From Chelydra serpentina (Eukaryota > Chordata > Testudines > Chelydridae): a DNA stretch of 64,000 bases. Made by a program: the position numbers and the translations under genes. Shown one piece after another: positions 44,422 to 55,804 of the stretch (position 1 is its first letter; each line of letters starts with the position of its first letter). Under the pieces are notes generated by a model. It was not told the DNA's origin. It worked only from the letters and a program-made list of their open reading frames with translations, and ran no database searches. The stretch spans positions 32,612,001-32,676,000 of the forward strand of contig JBAIAC010000001.1 of NCBI GenBank assembly GCA_037349315.1. Direction: 5' to 3'.

Positions 44422-46238
44422 TTGCTCAGCCAGGCGTGGAGTGCTCTCAGCGACTCTTTCCAGGTGACCATACCTCCAAGTGCCAGACGCTCCCCAGTGT
44501 GGAGCAATGGCAAGGTGCTGGACCTCATCAGTGTTTGGGGGGAGGAAGCTGTGCAGTCCAAGCTGCTCTCCAACCGTAGGAATTACGATACATTCGGGCA
44601 GATATCAAGGGCCATGATGGAAAAGGGCCATGACCAGGACGCACTGCAGTGCAGGGTTAAAATGAAGGAGCTGTGTAATGTCTACTGCAAAACTCGTGAG
44701 GCAAACAGCTGCTCCAGTGGTGCCCCCGTGACCTGCCGTTTCTACAAAGAGCTGGACGTGATACTTGGGGGCGACCCCACCTCCACTCTGAGGACCACCA
44801 TGGACACTTCAGAGCCCAGTGCAACAAGGCAGGAGGAGGAGGAGGAAAGCGGGAGCGAGGGTGCTGAGGAGGAGGAAGACACCACGGAATCCCTAGATGC
44901 ATGCAGCCAGGAGCTCTTCTCAAGCCAGGAGGAAGGTAGCCAGTCTCAGCGGCCGGTGCTTGGGGAAGGACAAACACCAGAGGAGGTTCCTGGTAAGTGG
45001 CTTTTTTTTTTTGCAGAAGCAAGTTATTCGGTGCGGGCTCTTGGGGCAAGGAGGATTTGGGCTGCATGCATGCCTAGATGTGGAATAGGACATTGATGTG
45101 CTCTCTCACATTGCGGTAATCAGCCTCAGTGATCTCTTCAAAGGTCTCATCCAGAACTTGGGCAATGCACTTGCACAGGTTTCTTGGGAGAGCCACTGTG
45201 GTCCTTGTCCCAGTCAGTCTAACATGTCCATGCCACTGTGCCGTGAGGGGTCGGGGGATCATTGCTGCACACAAGCAAGCTGCATATGGGCCAGGGCAGA
45301 AGCCGCATTGTAGTAGAAGACTCTCCCTTGCTTCCCAGGTCACCCTCAGCAGCGAGATATCTTCCAGGATGAACTCCTGTGGAAAATGTGGGGACAGTGT
45401 TCAGTGTAGATGCCCCCTGCAGCTGTTGGCTCTCCCCAAGGAACAGAAACCCAGAGGACAGTACAGCCATGAAACAATCCGTCCCACTTGACCCTGTGCT
45501 TACTCACCATTTTGGGGCTCCCGTGGGTTATGTGCGCTCGCTTTGGGATGGGAAAATTATGCTATTGTGTAGACTGTGCTTGCCCTTAAGTGTGGGGGAA
45601 TCATTGCTCTTTCTGGTGTAAACAATGCTGCCTCTGTTAAGTGTTGCATTTTGCCTTTACAGATGCAACCTTGAGATCTCAGCCGTCCGTGTTAGACCGA
45701 CCGAGAGATTGCAAAGAATCAGGAAGAGGCCGCGTAGAAGCAAAGAAGATGTGCTGCATGAAGTAATGCAACAGCCACTTAACAAGAATCTAAAGATGCA
45801 GGAGTGGAGGGAGAGTGAAAAGAGGATCTGCCAGCAGAATGAGGAGCACCAGCAGAAAAACGCAGTGCTCTGGCAGCAAAGCACGGATCGGCTGATAAGC
45901 ATCATGGAGCGCCAAGCGGAATCTATCCAGGTGCTCGTAGCCATGCAGGCGGAGCACTACCGCGCCCGCCCCCCCTGCAGCCTTTGTCCCAAAACTCTTT
46001 CTCTGGTGCCCCCATGTCACCTCCAACCCACTTTCTCCAACATCCAGGTTCTTATCGCCCCCAGCTGCTTCCAACACCTGTAGCTTCACCACCCAGCCCT
46101 GAAAACGACGACCCTTACCCACTGCACTCAACCCCCATCATCATGCATTATAGCCATCCTGAAGTGCAACGCTCATTGCACAGCACTCCAGACAGGAAGG
46201 CTGAGTATGATAACAGGACATACACAAGTCTGTGATTG
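44422..46238 (+). pseudogene. Harbinger Myb/SANT-like DNA-binding protein, lightly broken
   Basis: In active Harbingers this partner protein escorts the transposase to the nucleus and element ends. The N-terminal trihelix (about residues 28-95 of the frame opening at 44422) has the spaced Trp/aromatic pattern: PVWSNGKVLDLISVWGEEAV, RNYDTFGQISRAM and CRVKMKELCNVYCKTRE. An acidic Glu-rich tract follows. A donor CCTG|GTAAGTGG near 44992 and an acceptor TTTGCCTTTACAG|AT at 45660 mark an intron, and the joined frame enters with ATLRSQPSVL. Near 45690-45715 the frame shifts into 45625-46083 (RLQRIRKRPRRSKEDVLHEV, coiled-coil-like), and a second shift near 45970 leads to the C-terminal frame ending at 46235. 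Start ATG uncertain. Confidence 0.82.
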
Positions 46239-46294
46239 TACCTTTCCCCACCCCTCTTTGCCCTTTCTGTATCCCAAGCAGTTGTGTTTTTTTC

Positions 46295-46352
46295 AATAAA
46301 TGAATTTTCTTTTCAATAAATGGATTCTTTGGCTTTGAAAACATGCTTTATT
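46295..46352. terminator. Convergent polyadenylation signals
   Basis: AATAAA occurs twice on plus (46295-46300 and 46315-46320) just after the Myb-like gene. On minus, AATAAA (complement of TTTATT at 46347-46352) lies downstream of the transposase. The two convergent genes thus share a compact 3' region. Confidence 0.65.
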
Positions 46353-46633
46353 ATTGCATAAAGTAAAAGATACCTTAGCCCAGGAAAGCAACAGGCACTG
46401 CAAGTCAGCTTAGCAAACACAAATTAGCTTAGCAAACACAGATTCCTACTAACATTGGAACCACTGCACTTCACTCCAGTGCAGGGCACCAGACATTACT
46501 GGTGGCTTTCAGCCTCAAATTGCTCCCTCAAGGCATCCCTAATCCTTGCAGCCCCGTGCTGGGCCCCTCTAATAGCGCTGCTCTCTGGCTGTTCAAAGTC
46601 AGCCTCCAAGTGTTGAGCCTCCGAGTTCCATGC

Positions 46634-47732
46634 CTAAGTGAAGCTTTCACCCTTTCCTTCACAAATGTTATGGAGGGTACAGCACGTGGATATAACTGCG
46701 GGGATGCTGTCAGCGGCCAAGTCCAGCTTCCCATACAGAGAGCACCAGCGGCCCTTTAAACAGCCAAAAGCACACTCCACAGTCATTCTGCACTGGCTCA
46801 GCCTGTTGTTGAACTGCTCCTTGCTGCTGTCAAGGCTCCCTGTGTAGGATTTCATGAGCCACGGCATTAAAGGGTAAGCGGGGTCTCCAAGGATCACACT
46901 GGGCATTTTGACTTCCCCTACGGTGATCTTCTGGTCTGGGAAAAAAGTCCTGGCTTGCAGCTTCCTGAACAGGCCAGTGTTCCGAAAGATGCGTGCGTCA
47001 TGCACCTTTCCGGGCCAGCCTGCGTTAATGTCAATGAAACACCCACAGTGATCCACAAGCGCCTGGAGAACCATAGAGAAATACCCCTTCCGATTAACGT
47101 ACTCGGAGGCTAGGTGGGCTGGTGCCAGAATTGGAATATACATCCCATCTATCGCCCCTCCGCAGTTAGGGAAACCCATTTGTGCAAAGCCAGCCACAAT
47201 GTCATGCACGTTACCCAGAGTCACAGTTCTTCTGAGTAGGATGCAATTAATGGCCCTGCAAACTTGCATCAGCACGATTCCAACAGTCGACTTTCCCACT
47301 CCAAACTGGTTAGCAACCGATCGGTAGCTGTCTGAAGTTGATAGCTTCCAGATTGCACTAGCCACCCTCTTCTCCACCGGCAGATCTCAATCTCATGTCC
47401 TTGCAATGCAGGATGGGGGCGAGCTCCTCATGCAGACCCATGAAAGTGGCTTTTCTCATCCAAAAGTTCTGCAGTCACTGCTGGTCATCGCAGACTTGCA
47501 TTACAATGTGATCCCACCACTCAGTGCTTGTTTTCCGAGCCCAAAAGCAGCGTTCCATAGTGGTGAGCATGTCCGTGAATGCCACAAGCAATCTCATGTC
47601 ATATGCGTTACGTGAGTCGATATCATCGTCGAAGTCCTCACTGTCAGTTTGGATCTTAAGAAGTAACTCAACTGCCAAATGTGACGTGCTGGCAAGACTC
47701 GTCAGCATATTCCTCAGCAGTTCGGGCTCCAT
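46634..47732 (-). pseudogene. Harbinger DDE transposase (HARBI1-like), two lesions
   Basis: Catalyses excision and insertion of the element. The catalytic half (46634-47377, 247 codons) is fully open. It shows an HTH-like SYRSVANQFGVGKSTVG segment, NCGGAIDGMYIPI with the first Asp, DINAGWPGKVHDARIF with the second Asp, and CRMTVECAFGCLKGRW with the Glu, i.e. a complete DDE_Tnp_4 triad by eye. The N-terminal part is in the frame of 47475-47990, where MEPELLRNML (from 47732) is the likely start. A TGA at 47475-47477 stands where a Trp codon is expected, and a frameshift near 47370-47385 separates N-terminal and catalytic parts. Promoter presumably lies in the right terminal region. Confidence 0.9.
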
Positions 47733-48094
47733 TCCCACAGACTGAAAGGGAAGATAGCGCGTGCAGCACAAAAAATGTTGAAAGATGGCGCCAAATGTGG
47801 ATGGAAGCACAGGGATTGCTGGGATGCGAACTGATGCATCACGGGGCGTTGGGACAGGACCCAGAAGGCCCCGCACCCCTGTCCCCCTTCCCACAAGCCA
47901 CAGCGCCAGAATGGGAAGAGGTGCTCTGTGGGATAGCTGCCCATAATGCACCGCTCCCAATGCCTCTTCAAGTGCCACAAATGTGGCCACGCCACTGCGC
48001 TTGCAGCTGCCAGTGTGGACAGATTACTGCGCTCTCCGAAGGCTGATTTAACTCAAAGCGCTCTACATCTGCAAGTGTAGCCATGCCCTCAGGC

Positions 48095-49270
48095 AGAGGT
48101 GGCTGCATCAGTTATACTTAGGTCATGTTTTGAAGTTTTCTCTGCAGCCACAGCAACTAGAGATATACTTGGTTTTTAAATACTCTGGAGAACAGTTGAA
48201 AGGTCTGTCCATGACTCCTTCAACTAGTTCTTCCCATACTCCTGTGGGGAAAGGACACTCCATACCTCAGGAAACACTGGTTTACTTCATGCTTATTCTC
48301 CCAATCTAACCTGAGCTCGGTTTCTTCCATCACCTTATTTTTCATAACTGATAAACCATTTTAAATTGTTCATGTGAAGAAACAAGTTCTCTGTCTGTAC
48401 TAATCCCATGACAGAATGACACACAAGTGTTTTCAATCACAAAATGGCAGAAGCTGAGAAAAGTGGTAGTCTGAGTTTTCCCACACAGATCCAAGGCAGT
48501 CCATAGAGGATAACAGCTTTAATTGAAATAAAAATGATCTGATTTAACATAATCATTTCTGGCTCTGAAAGTCAATGTCTTATGAATAAACTATTTAAAG
48601 ACTCCTACAGGAACAATCCAACTATTGTCTACTAAACAGTCCAAAAGTTTAAGTATTATTTTCTCCTCAGTGGCAGGAGATAACCAAAAAAAGGTCTGCT
48701 CTGTGCAGCTAGGTGTCAGAAGAAGGCCTTGTAATTTGGTATTTCCTATATATTTGTATATGTGTGTGAATATATTTACACATAACTGAGTTTTTCAGTC
48801 TTTAAAGTTCACTAATTTTTAAGCAAAACAGAAGCAGTCTGCTCAGTCAGTATGTAATGCCACCGAGTGACCTAGGGATGATGGCATGAATGGAAATGGT
48901 ACAGAAGAGCAATTTCTCTTAATATTGCACAGTTTTGATTATGCTACGATATTACAGTATGTTCTGTTCCTCTGGATATTTGTGTTTGAAAGCTGAAGCA
49001 ACAACAATCTATTTCTGTAAGAGTTCACAGTTACTACTAGAAACATGCAGTGTACTGACTTAATTCTTAGAGTGACCTCTAGTGGCGTTATGGCCACTTC
49101 TCTTATGGCTAGATTTCATTTCTCCAGGGTTTCTATTAGTTCCATGGAAAACAATTGGTAATGCTTAGCCTTGAGGGCTGTTTTTGGAATTCTAAGATTG
49201 AAAGGAGGTGGATCAGGTTATGTTTGTTTAAAAACATCCATTTTCCACTAATCCTAGCACAAGGATATCA
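48095..49270. other. Unique DNA, no gene seen
   Basis: Nothing recognised. Confidence 0.35.
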
Positions 49271-49534
49271 ATAGTAAAGCTGGGCGAATACCTCAAAAAC
49301 ACATTCCATGAATATTTACTTGGATAAAAAAAATGGAATTTATGTTGGCTGTGTTCACACTCCTTTGGCATTCACTTTCCTTGGCTGTTGTGGCAAATTA
49401 GTTTACTGGCAGGAAGGTTTGCAGAAACAGCAACTTTTGAACAGATATTAAAAATATTCACAGAAGGTGAATTTTTCACACACACACATTTCCTCTGCAA
49501 ATACTGTGTGTTTGTGTTTTATACTTCTCTCATC

Positions 49535-49612
49535 ACTGTAGTACCTAACATACACTGAAGTCAGTGGAGTTACTCCAGGTATGCACTAATGTAAGAGAGA
49601 CCAGAATTTGGC
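49535..49612. repeat. Hairpin-repeat fragment
   Basis: ACTGAAGTCAGTGGAGTTAC, then TAATGTAAGAGAGACCAGAA with TTTGGCCCC, one arm and apex of the ATTGACTTCAAT-type dispersed palindromes. Confidence 0.4.
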
Positions 49613-49619
49613 CCCTGAA

Positions 49620-51270
49620 TATTAGACAGTTGTAAAGTTGCACATTGTAACAGACCCACCCTGTTGGATCCACAAACTACTTAGTGTTTCAATTCAGAAT
49701 GGCTTATAGTTAAAACTCTGAGTTGTTGCCTGTTAACCATCTTGATATCACAACTGCCTATTTTTGTGCAGCTCAACTGTGTTGGCATCCAGCAGCATTT
49801 CACTGTCTTTGTAGTGGCCTGCAGTCTCCACAAGCTTTCTTGAAGTAGACATTTCTTTTGAAATAGTACAGAAATAGGACATTCAGTGTGGACTGCTTCA
49901 TTATTCAGCGATTCCCCAGGATGACTGGTAAGTAGCATTGGTAGATTCTGGAGTTAGAGGCCCTGATTCTTGAGTCCAGTCAAGCTGTGCAGGGTTTGAG
50001 CTGCAGAGTGGAAATAAAAGTGGCTTGTTGGCATCTTAGCAGCTCACTGATTCTGGGGCTGGGCAGGTCTGCATTGGCCGCAGTTTAAATCAGAGTAGCC
50101 TCTGCCCCAAGCCCCGATGAGCTGTAAAAGTAGCCAGGAATTGCTGAAGTACAGGGGTGTTCCAGCTGTATCCCATTCTCCCTAGACTTCAACCTCTCCA
50201 CTAGACGCCATAAGTGATGGGTGTTCACAACTGCTCTGCTGACTCTATACCATTGAAGGATTTCCCCTATGCCAGTGTGATGGGCGTATGAACCCCATGC
50301 TGGGAAATGGGATTAAGAAGCAGCTCTGGTCACAGGAGGTTCCACCCAACCTCATCTGCTGGGTATGCTGTCAGTGGAGATGGAGTTTAAAGGGCACAGC
50401 ACACCTCAGTCAGGGTGTTCAGTGTGAAGGAGCAGACCTGCATTGGTAGCTCCTGCAAGAATCCAGTAGGAGCCCCACACAGCCCTGAAGCCAACCTTAA
50501 CTCAGAGATGCAACCCCCTGCAGAAGAGACAGTGGAGTAGCTGCTTGTGATTGGGAAAAGGAATCTCCTGACCCCCTTCTCGGAGGGGGGATGCTTTCTG
50601 GGCTGTAAGCCAGGCCTGCACCATGCCTCTGGAGAGGCTGGGATGCAGTAGGAAGTAACCTGGGGAGTAGGCTGGATGATGCCCTAGCCCAGGTTGCACA
50701 TCTGAACTGCCTGCCCCAGGACCCTGAGTTGGATCCCTGAACAGCAGGAAGGCCTAGGTTCTCCTACCACCAAACCCCTGGACTTGCACCACTAGGCACG
50801 ACTGCCAACCCCGGACTTCACCACTAGGTAGCAGGGCTAGCCAGTGCTCTGATCAATAGGGGACATGATCTAAGGAGATGATCCCCCATCATAGCCAGTG
50901 TATCAGAGCAGTGCAAAGGGACCATAACATAACAGAAAATTTATCTTGATTGTTTTGGGGCATAAAAAGCCAACAGCTCCCTTCTCCTTCCATCTCTGTA
51001 ATTGCCCTTATTCCACTTTGGACAGACAGAGCTCTCAGTTGTTCTCTGCTTCACATCTTCACTTGCTATGGTTGTGAAGAAAAACATCAGAACATGACCC
51101 AAATGTGACCAATGAAGCAGTGTTTCCTTGAGTCAGCAGAAAGCCTGAAGCAAGAGGTATGAACTTCCCGCATTCACTGCAATGGGTGCAAACACAGGTG
51201 CCTATGGTGGTACTTTACATGTTGTTAACCACATCACTGCTCTTCAAAGCAGGTATGTTAAAGAGAGGAA
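49620..51270. other. Unique DNA; possible unknown repeat at 50275-50930
   Basis: 50275 starts GTGTGATGGGCGTATGAACC and the following 650 bp are GC-richer than the surroundings, ending near ATGATCCCCCATCATAGCC. This resembles an interspersed repeat (its start is LTR-like), but no second copy or matching end was found. Confidence 0.3.
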
Positions 51271-52189
51271 GTATTGCAGTACTTGGTGGTGATGGGGGAC
51301 TTCAACTACTTAGATATCTATTGGGAAAGTAATACAATGTGGCACAGATTGTCCAACAAGTTCATGGAATGCATTGGAGTCAACTTTTTATTGCAGAAGG
51401 TGGAAAGTGTGATAGGTGGAGAGGCTGTTTTAGATTTGATTCTGACATAGGGAAGAACTGGTTGAGAATTTGAAGCGGGAAGGCAGCTTGGGAGAAAGTG
51501 ATCACGAAATGGTAGAGTTCATGATTGGAAGGAATGATAGGAGGGAAAACAGCAGAATAAAGACGATGGACTTCAAGAAGACAGATGTTAGCAAACTCAG
51601 AGATTGGTAGGTAAAGTCCATGGGAAGCAAGTCTAATAAGGGAAAAAAAGAGTTCAAGAGAGTTGATAGGAAGAGACATTATTAAGGGCACAAAAGCAAA
51701 CAATCCCAATGCCTAGGAAAGATATTAAGTATGGTAAGAGGCCACCCTGGCTTAACCAAGAGATCTTCAAAGACCTGAAGCTCAAAAAAATCATACAAAA
51801 AGTGGAAAGTAGGTCAAATTCTGAAGGATGAATATAAAATAACAAAAGCATGTAAGGACAAAATTAGAAAGGCCAAGGCATAAAACAAAATCAAACTACC
51901 TAGGGATATAAAGGGTAACAAAAAAACATTTTACAAATACATTAGAAGCAAGAGGAAGACCAAGGACAGAGTAAGCCCACAGGGGCGGTGAGTTGTATGG
52001 GCCCATGGTGCCTGGGCTCCAGCAATATTCAGGGCCCGGGGGCCTGGCTCCAGCAATGTTTGGGGCCGGATCTCTCCCTCAGCCCTGCTTGCCACCCCCA
52101 CGTGCCTCCCCAAGTGTCTCCCGGCCCCCACTTGCTGCCCCCGCACACCTCCCCTGGGCCCGGAGCATCCCTGCCTCTCCCCTGCAGCT

Positions 52190-53047
52190 CCATAGACTCA
52201 TAGACTTTAAGGTCAGAAGGGACCATTATGATCATCTAATCTGACCTCCTGCACAATGCAGGCCACAGAATCTCACCCACCCACTCTTGGAATAATCCTC
52301 TCACCTATGTCTCAGCTATTGAAGTCCTCAAATCATGGTTTAAAGACTACAAGATGCAGAGAATCCTCCAGTAAGTGACCCGTGCCCCATGCTGCAGAGG
52401 AAGGCGAAAAACCTCCAGGGCCTCTACCGATCTACCCTGGAGGAAAATTCCTTCCCAACCCCAAATATGGCAATCAGCTGAACCCTGAGCATGTGGGCAA
52501 GACTCACCAGCCAGACACCCATGAAAAAGTTCTCTGTAGTAACTTCTAACATCCCATCATTGACCATTGGGCCTATTTACCATTGATGGCAATTAATTGA
52601 CCTTTGACTAAGATCATGTTATCCCATCAAACCATCCCCTCCATAAACTTATCTAGTTTAATCTTGAAGCCAGATAGGTCTTTTGCCCCCACTGCTTCCC
52701 TTGGAAGGCTGTTCCAGAACTTCACTCCTCTGATGGTTAGAAACCTTTGTCTAATTTCAAGTCTAAACGTCCTGCTGGCCAGTTTATATCCATTTGTTCT
52801 TGTGTCCACATTTGTACTGAGCTTAAATAATTCCTCTCCCTCCCTGGTATTTATCCCTCTGATATATTTAAAGAGAGCAATCATATCTCCCCTCAACCTT
52901 CTTTTGGTTAAGGTAAATAAACCAAGCTCCTTGAGTCTCCTTTCATACGACACGTTTTCCATTCCTCGAATCATCCTAGTGGCCCTTCTTTGTACCTGTT
53001 CCAGTTTGAATTCATCCTTCTTAAACATGGGAGACCAGAACTGCACA
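52190..53047 (-). pseudogene. CR1 LINE 3' part, 5'-truncated (minus strand)
   Basis: The minus strand encodes the C-terminal CR1 ORF2 region over 140 open codons (52627-53046): RRATRMIRGMENVSYERRLK, GLFTLTKRRLRGDMIALFKY and IRQRFLTIRGVKFWNSLPRE are diagnostic. After the stop the 3' UTR runs to the tail (CATAGACTCATAGACTTTAA on plus, i.e. the 8-bp-repeat end of CR1). It is truncated before the polymerase motifs, the usual fate of CR1 insertions. The reading frame is almost undamaged, so it is younger than the enclosing CR1. Confidence 0.92.
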
Positions 53048-53499
53048 CTGACTCCGCTCTACTGGCTTCCGGCATCAACTGCCGCCGCGGGGTCCTAATG
53101 CCCCCCACCACTAGTGGCAGGGCAGGCTGCCCTTACCCTGCCCTTCCACCTCGGACCCTTTTCCAGCAGGACCCTCCAATAGCATAGCTTCCCCCCCCTC
53201 CCCCCCGCAGTCACCGCTCCTGCCCCACACTGGGCAAGAGGCAACCCCTTCTCTCACCCCCAGTGAGCCTACAATGAGGGGCAGCAGCAAGGGAGGAGGC
53301 GCACATGTGATAGCAGCTCTCCCCCCACGGCACCCACCACAGGGGAGGTGAGGGGGCTTCCTGGACCTTAGAGGGGCCCTAGGAGCACATGCAGTGACAG
53401 TGGTGTGCGGTGAGTGTGCTTCCGGAGGGGAGAGGGGGGCCCCTCCCCCAGAGCTCACTGCTGCCGGCGGGGAGAGAGCTGGGAGGAGTCCTCCTTTCT

Positions 53500-53945
53500 G
53501 GCCCCAGCCCCGGGGCAACCTGCCTGCACCCCAAACTCATCCCCAGCCCTGCTCCACCCCAGAGCCTGCACCCCCAGCCAGAGCCCTCACCTCCCCCCTG
53601 CACCTTAACCCTCTGCCCTAGCCCTGAGCTCCTCCCAAACCCCTCATCCCCAGCCCCAGCCAGAGCCCTCATCCCCCCGCACCCTAACCCTCTGCCCTAG
53701 CCCTGAGCCCCCTCCCACACCCCAAACCCCTCATCCCCAGCCACACCCCAAACCCAGCCCCACCCCACAGTCCTCACCCCTGCACCCCGTCCCTCCACAT
53801 GTCCTCCCACCCCCAAACTCCCTCCCTCTGCACCCCCTCCCATCCCCAAACTCCCTCCCCGAGCCTGCACCCTGCACCCCTCCTGCACCCCAATCCCCTG
53901 CTCCAGCCCAGTGCCTGCACCCCAGACCTCCTCCCCCACTCCCTC
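53500..53945. repeat. C-rich imperfect tandem tract
   Basis: Words such as TGCCCTAGCCCTGAGC, CTCATCCCCAGCC and CCTGCACCC recur irregularly. This low-complexity interior of the hAT-like element produces spurious proline-rich frames. Confidence 0.6.
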
Positions 53946-54308
53946 CCAGAGCCTTAGGCAGGTGGGGGGTGGAGTTTTGGGGTGGGTTTCTGGGCACCAC
54001 CAAAATTTCTACAAACCTGCCACCCTAGGCCCATTACTCAATGAGAAGAGAAAGACAATAACAGAAAATGCAGCAATGGCTGAAGTGTTAAATGCCTTTT
54101 TGTTTCAGTTTTCACCAAAAAGGTTAGCAGTGATTGGATGACTAACATAGTGAACATCAGCATAAGTGGGATAGGACCTGAGGCTAAAATAGGGAAAGAA
54201 CAAGTTAAGAATTATGTAGACTAGTTAGATGTCTTCAGATCAACTGGGCCTAATAAAATACATCCTAGAATACGTAAGGAACTGGCTGAAGAGATCTCTG
54301 AGCCATTA

Positions 54309-54752
54309 GTAGGGCCCTACCATATTCATGGCAATGAAAAAATGCATCACAGACCGTGAAATCAGATCTCCCACCATGAAATCTAGTTATTGGAAGGGTG
54401 GAGGGGAGGCTGGGCATGCACTAGGCTCCAACTACTAGTCCCGGCGGGGCTAGGGAGGTACAGGACTTCCTCTTCCCCTGCACAGCCACTCTCGTGGGGG
54501 AGGGAGAGATCAAACCCACTTCCGGCTACCTCCCGCGGCAGCAGCAAGCTCCGTGGCTGCTGTCTTCAGAGCCCAGCTCTGAAGTTAGTGCTGAAGCAAG
54601 GATAGTAATCCTGCAACCCCCCCACAACAGCTTTGTAACCCCCCAGGAACCCCTTTTGGGTCAGGACCCCCACGGTTACAACACTTGAAATTTCAGGTGT
54701 AAACATCTGAAACCATGAAATTGACAAAATGGACTGAATTTAGTAGGGCCCC
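54309..54752. mobile_element. hAT MITE, 444 bp, exact 8-bp TSD in CR1
   Basis: GGGCCCTACCATATTCA at the left and TGAATTTAGTAGGGCCCC at the right are inverted. AGCCATTA is duplicated exactly at 54301-54308 and 54753-54760. Removing the element and one copy restores the CR1 RT reading. Noncoding. Confidence 0.85.
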
Positions 54753-55104
54753 AGCCATTAGCGATTATCTTTGTGAATTCATGGGGAATGAAAGAGATCC
54801 CAGAGCACTGGAAAAGAGCATATATAATATCTATCTGTAAAAAAGGAATAAAGACCAGTCATCTTAACTTCCATCCCCAGAAAGACAATGGAGCAAATAA
54901 TCAAACAAATCAATTTGTAAGCACCTAGAAGATAATAAAGTGATAAGTAACAGTCAACATGGATTTGTCAAGAATTTGTGGATGGGGGAAGAAGTAGATG
55001 TGATATATCTTGACTTTAGTAAAGCTTTTGATACTGTCTCACATAACCTTTTTATAAGCAATCAAGGGAAATATAGCCTAGACGAACATAGTATAAAGTG
55101 GGTC

Positions 55105-55804
55105 TGTTACTAGGGGTTTTGCTGAACCCAAAGCTCTTGGTAACTTTACTCTTTGCAAGGCGGTGGCAGGAAATAAATCAATGGGGATAAACAGGCAAAC
55201 AAAAGTGCTTTCACTCAAAGCTTCAACTTTATTTAGTCTCCAGCACGTACACATATCTGCAACAGGTTAGTAGAGCACCCCAAATGAGCCCAGATTATTA
55301 TTTACCCAAAATCTTAAGGAGATCTTAAGTGGATTTCTGTAGATGTCCAATGATCAGCCTTCCATCTGCTATGCAACTTGAAGGTGTTCAAGTGTCCATC
55401 GAGCTCAGGTTTCTTCCTCTTTTTATACCCAGTGTGTTAGTATTACATAGCTTGTTCATCAAAAAAAAGTTAGTGTGGAGTTTTCCAGCCTGTCAGGCAG
55501 GGAATTTTCCATCAGTTAACCAGCTGTATTTCACATAGTAATAGTTAACTATTGCCAGACTTTCCATCTTGCAAAAACACATGCTTCGGCAAAAAGCTCA
55601 AGTCAGGAGAGCACAGGGTCATGTTTACTACTTGTGGTCACTCACTTCCCCGCTCCCCTCCTGGTCTGTTAGTTGTGCTAGGTTTCAGAAAGGCCTCCTT
55701 TTAGCTACTTTCAGCACTAAGCATAACAATTGGTATTCCTGCTGCTGGCAATGGTCTAGGCATGTTATTGCATTCTGGGCTATCAAAAATCTTCCCATCC
55801 TACA
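55105..55804 (-). mobile_element. Solo LTR of an endogenous retrovirus-like element, 700 bp
   Basis: It is bounded by TG...CA. Minus-strand reading places a TATA box (GGGTATAAAAAGAGG, near 55420) and a polyadenylation signal (ACTAAATAAAGTTGAAG, near 55225-55241) in correct LTR order. The flanks GGTC and GGTG form a 4-bp duplication with one mismatch, and excision restores CR1 text. No internal viral genes are present, so it is a recombined solo LTR. Confidence 0.75.

Larger units (their letters stand above)
44064..48088 (+). mobile_element. Full-length PIF/Harbinger transposon, 4.0 kb
   Basis: A cut-and-paste DNA transposon with both termini. The left end GGGCTTGGCTACACTTGCAA is matched by the inverted right end TTGCAAGTGTAGCCATGCCC with few mismatches. 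TCA occurs directly outside both ends (44061-44063 and 48089-48091), the 3-bp target typical of Harbinger. AGAGCGC words recur near both ends. It carries the two genes expected for vertebrate Harbingers, a Myb/SANT-like protein (plus) and a DDE transposase (minus), converging on a short region with polyadenylation signals for both. Each gene has a few lesions. Confidence 0.93.
51981..54026. mobile_element. hAT-like element inserted in CR1, itself carrying a CR1
   Basis: It starts AGGGGCGGTGAGTTGTATGG and ends CTACAAACCTGCCACCCT, inverted but diverged ends. The flanks AAGCCCAC and AGGCCCAT match at 6 of 8 positions, and joining the outer sequences restores the CR1 text. The interior is C-rich (imperfect CCCCAGCCCTG / CCTGCACCC words at 53500-53930) with no transposase. 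A minus-strand CR1 occupies 52190-53047. Confidence 0.6.

Noticed and set aside
50275..50930. Third solo LTR
   Set aside because: It starts TGTGATGGGC like the LTR at 57515, but no matching CA end, TATA/poly-A order or duplication was found.
53111..54003. Several proline- or glycine-rich frames on both strands
   Set aside because: Low-complexity C-rich filler of the hAT-like element.
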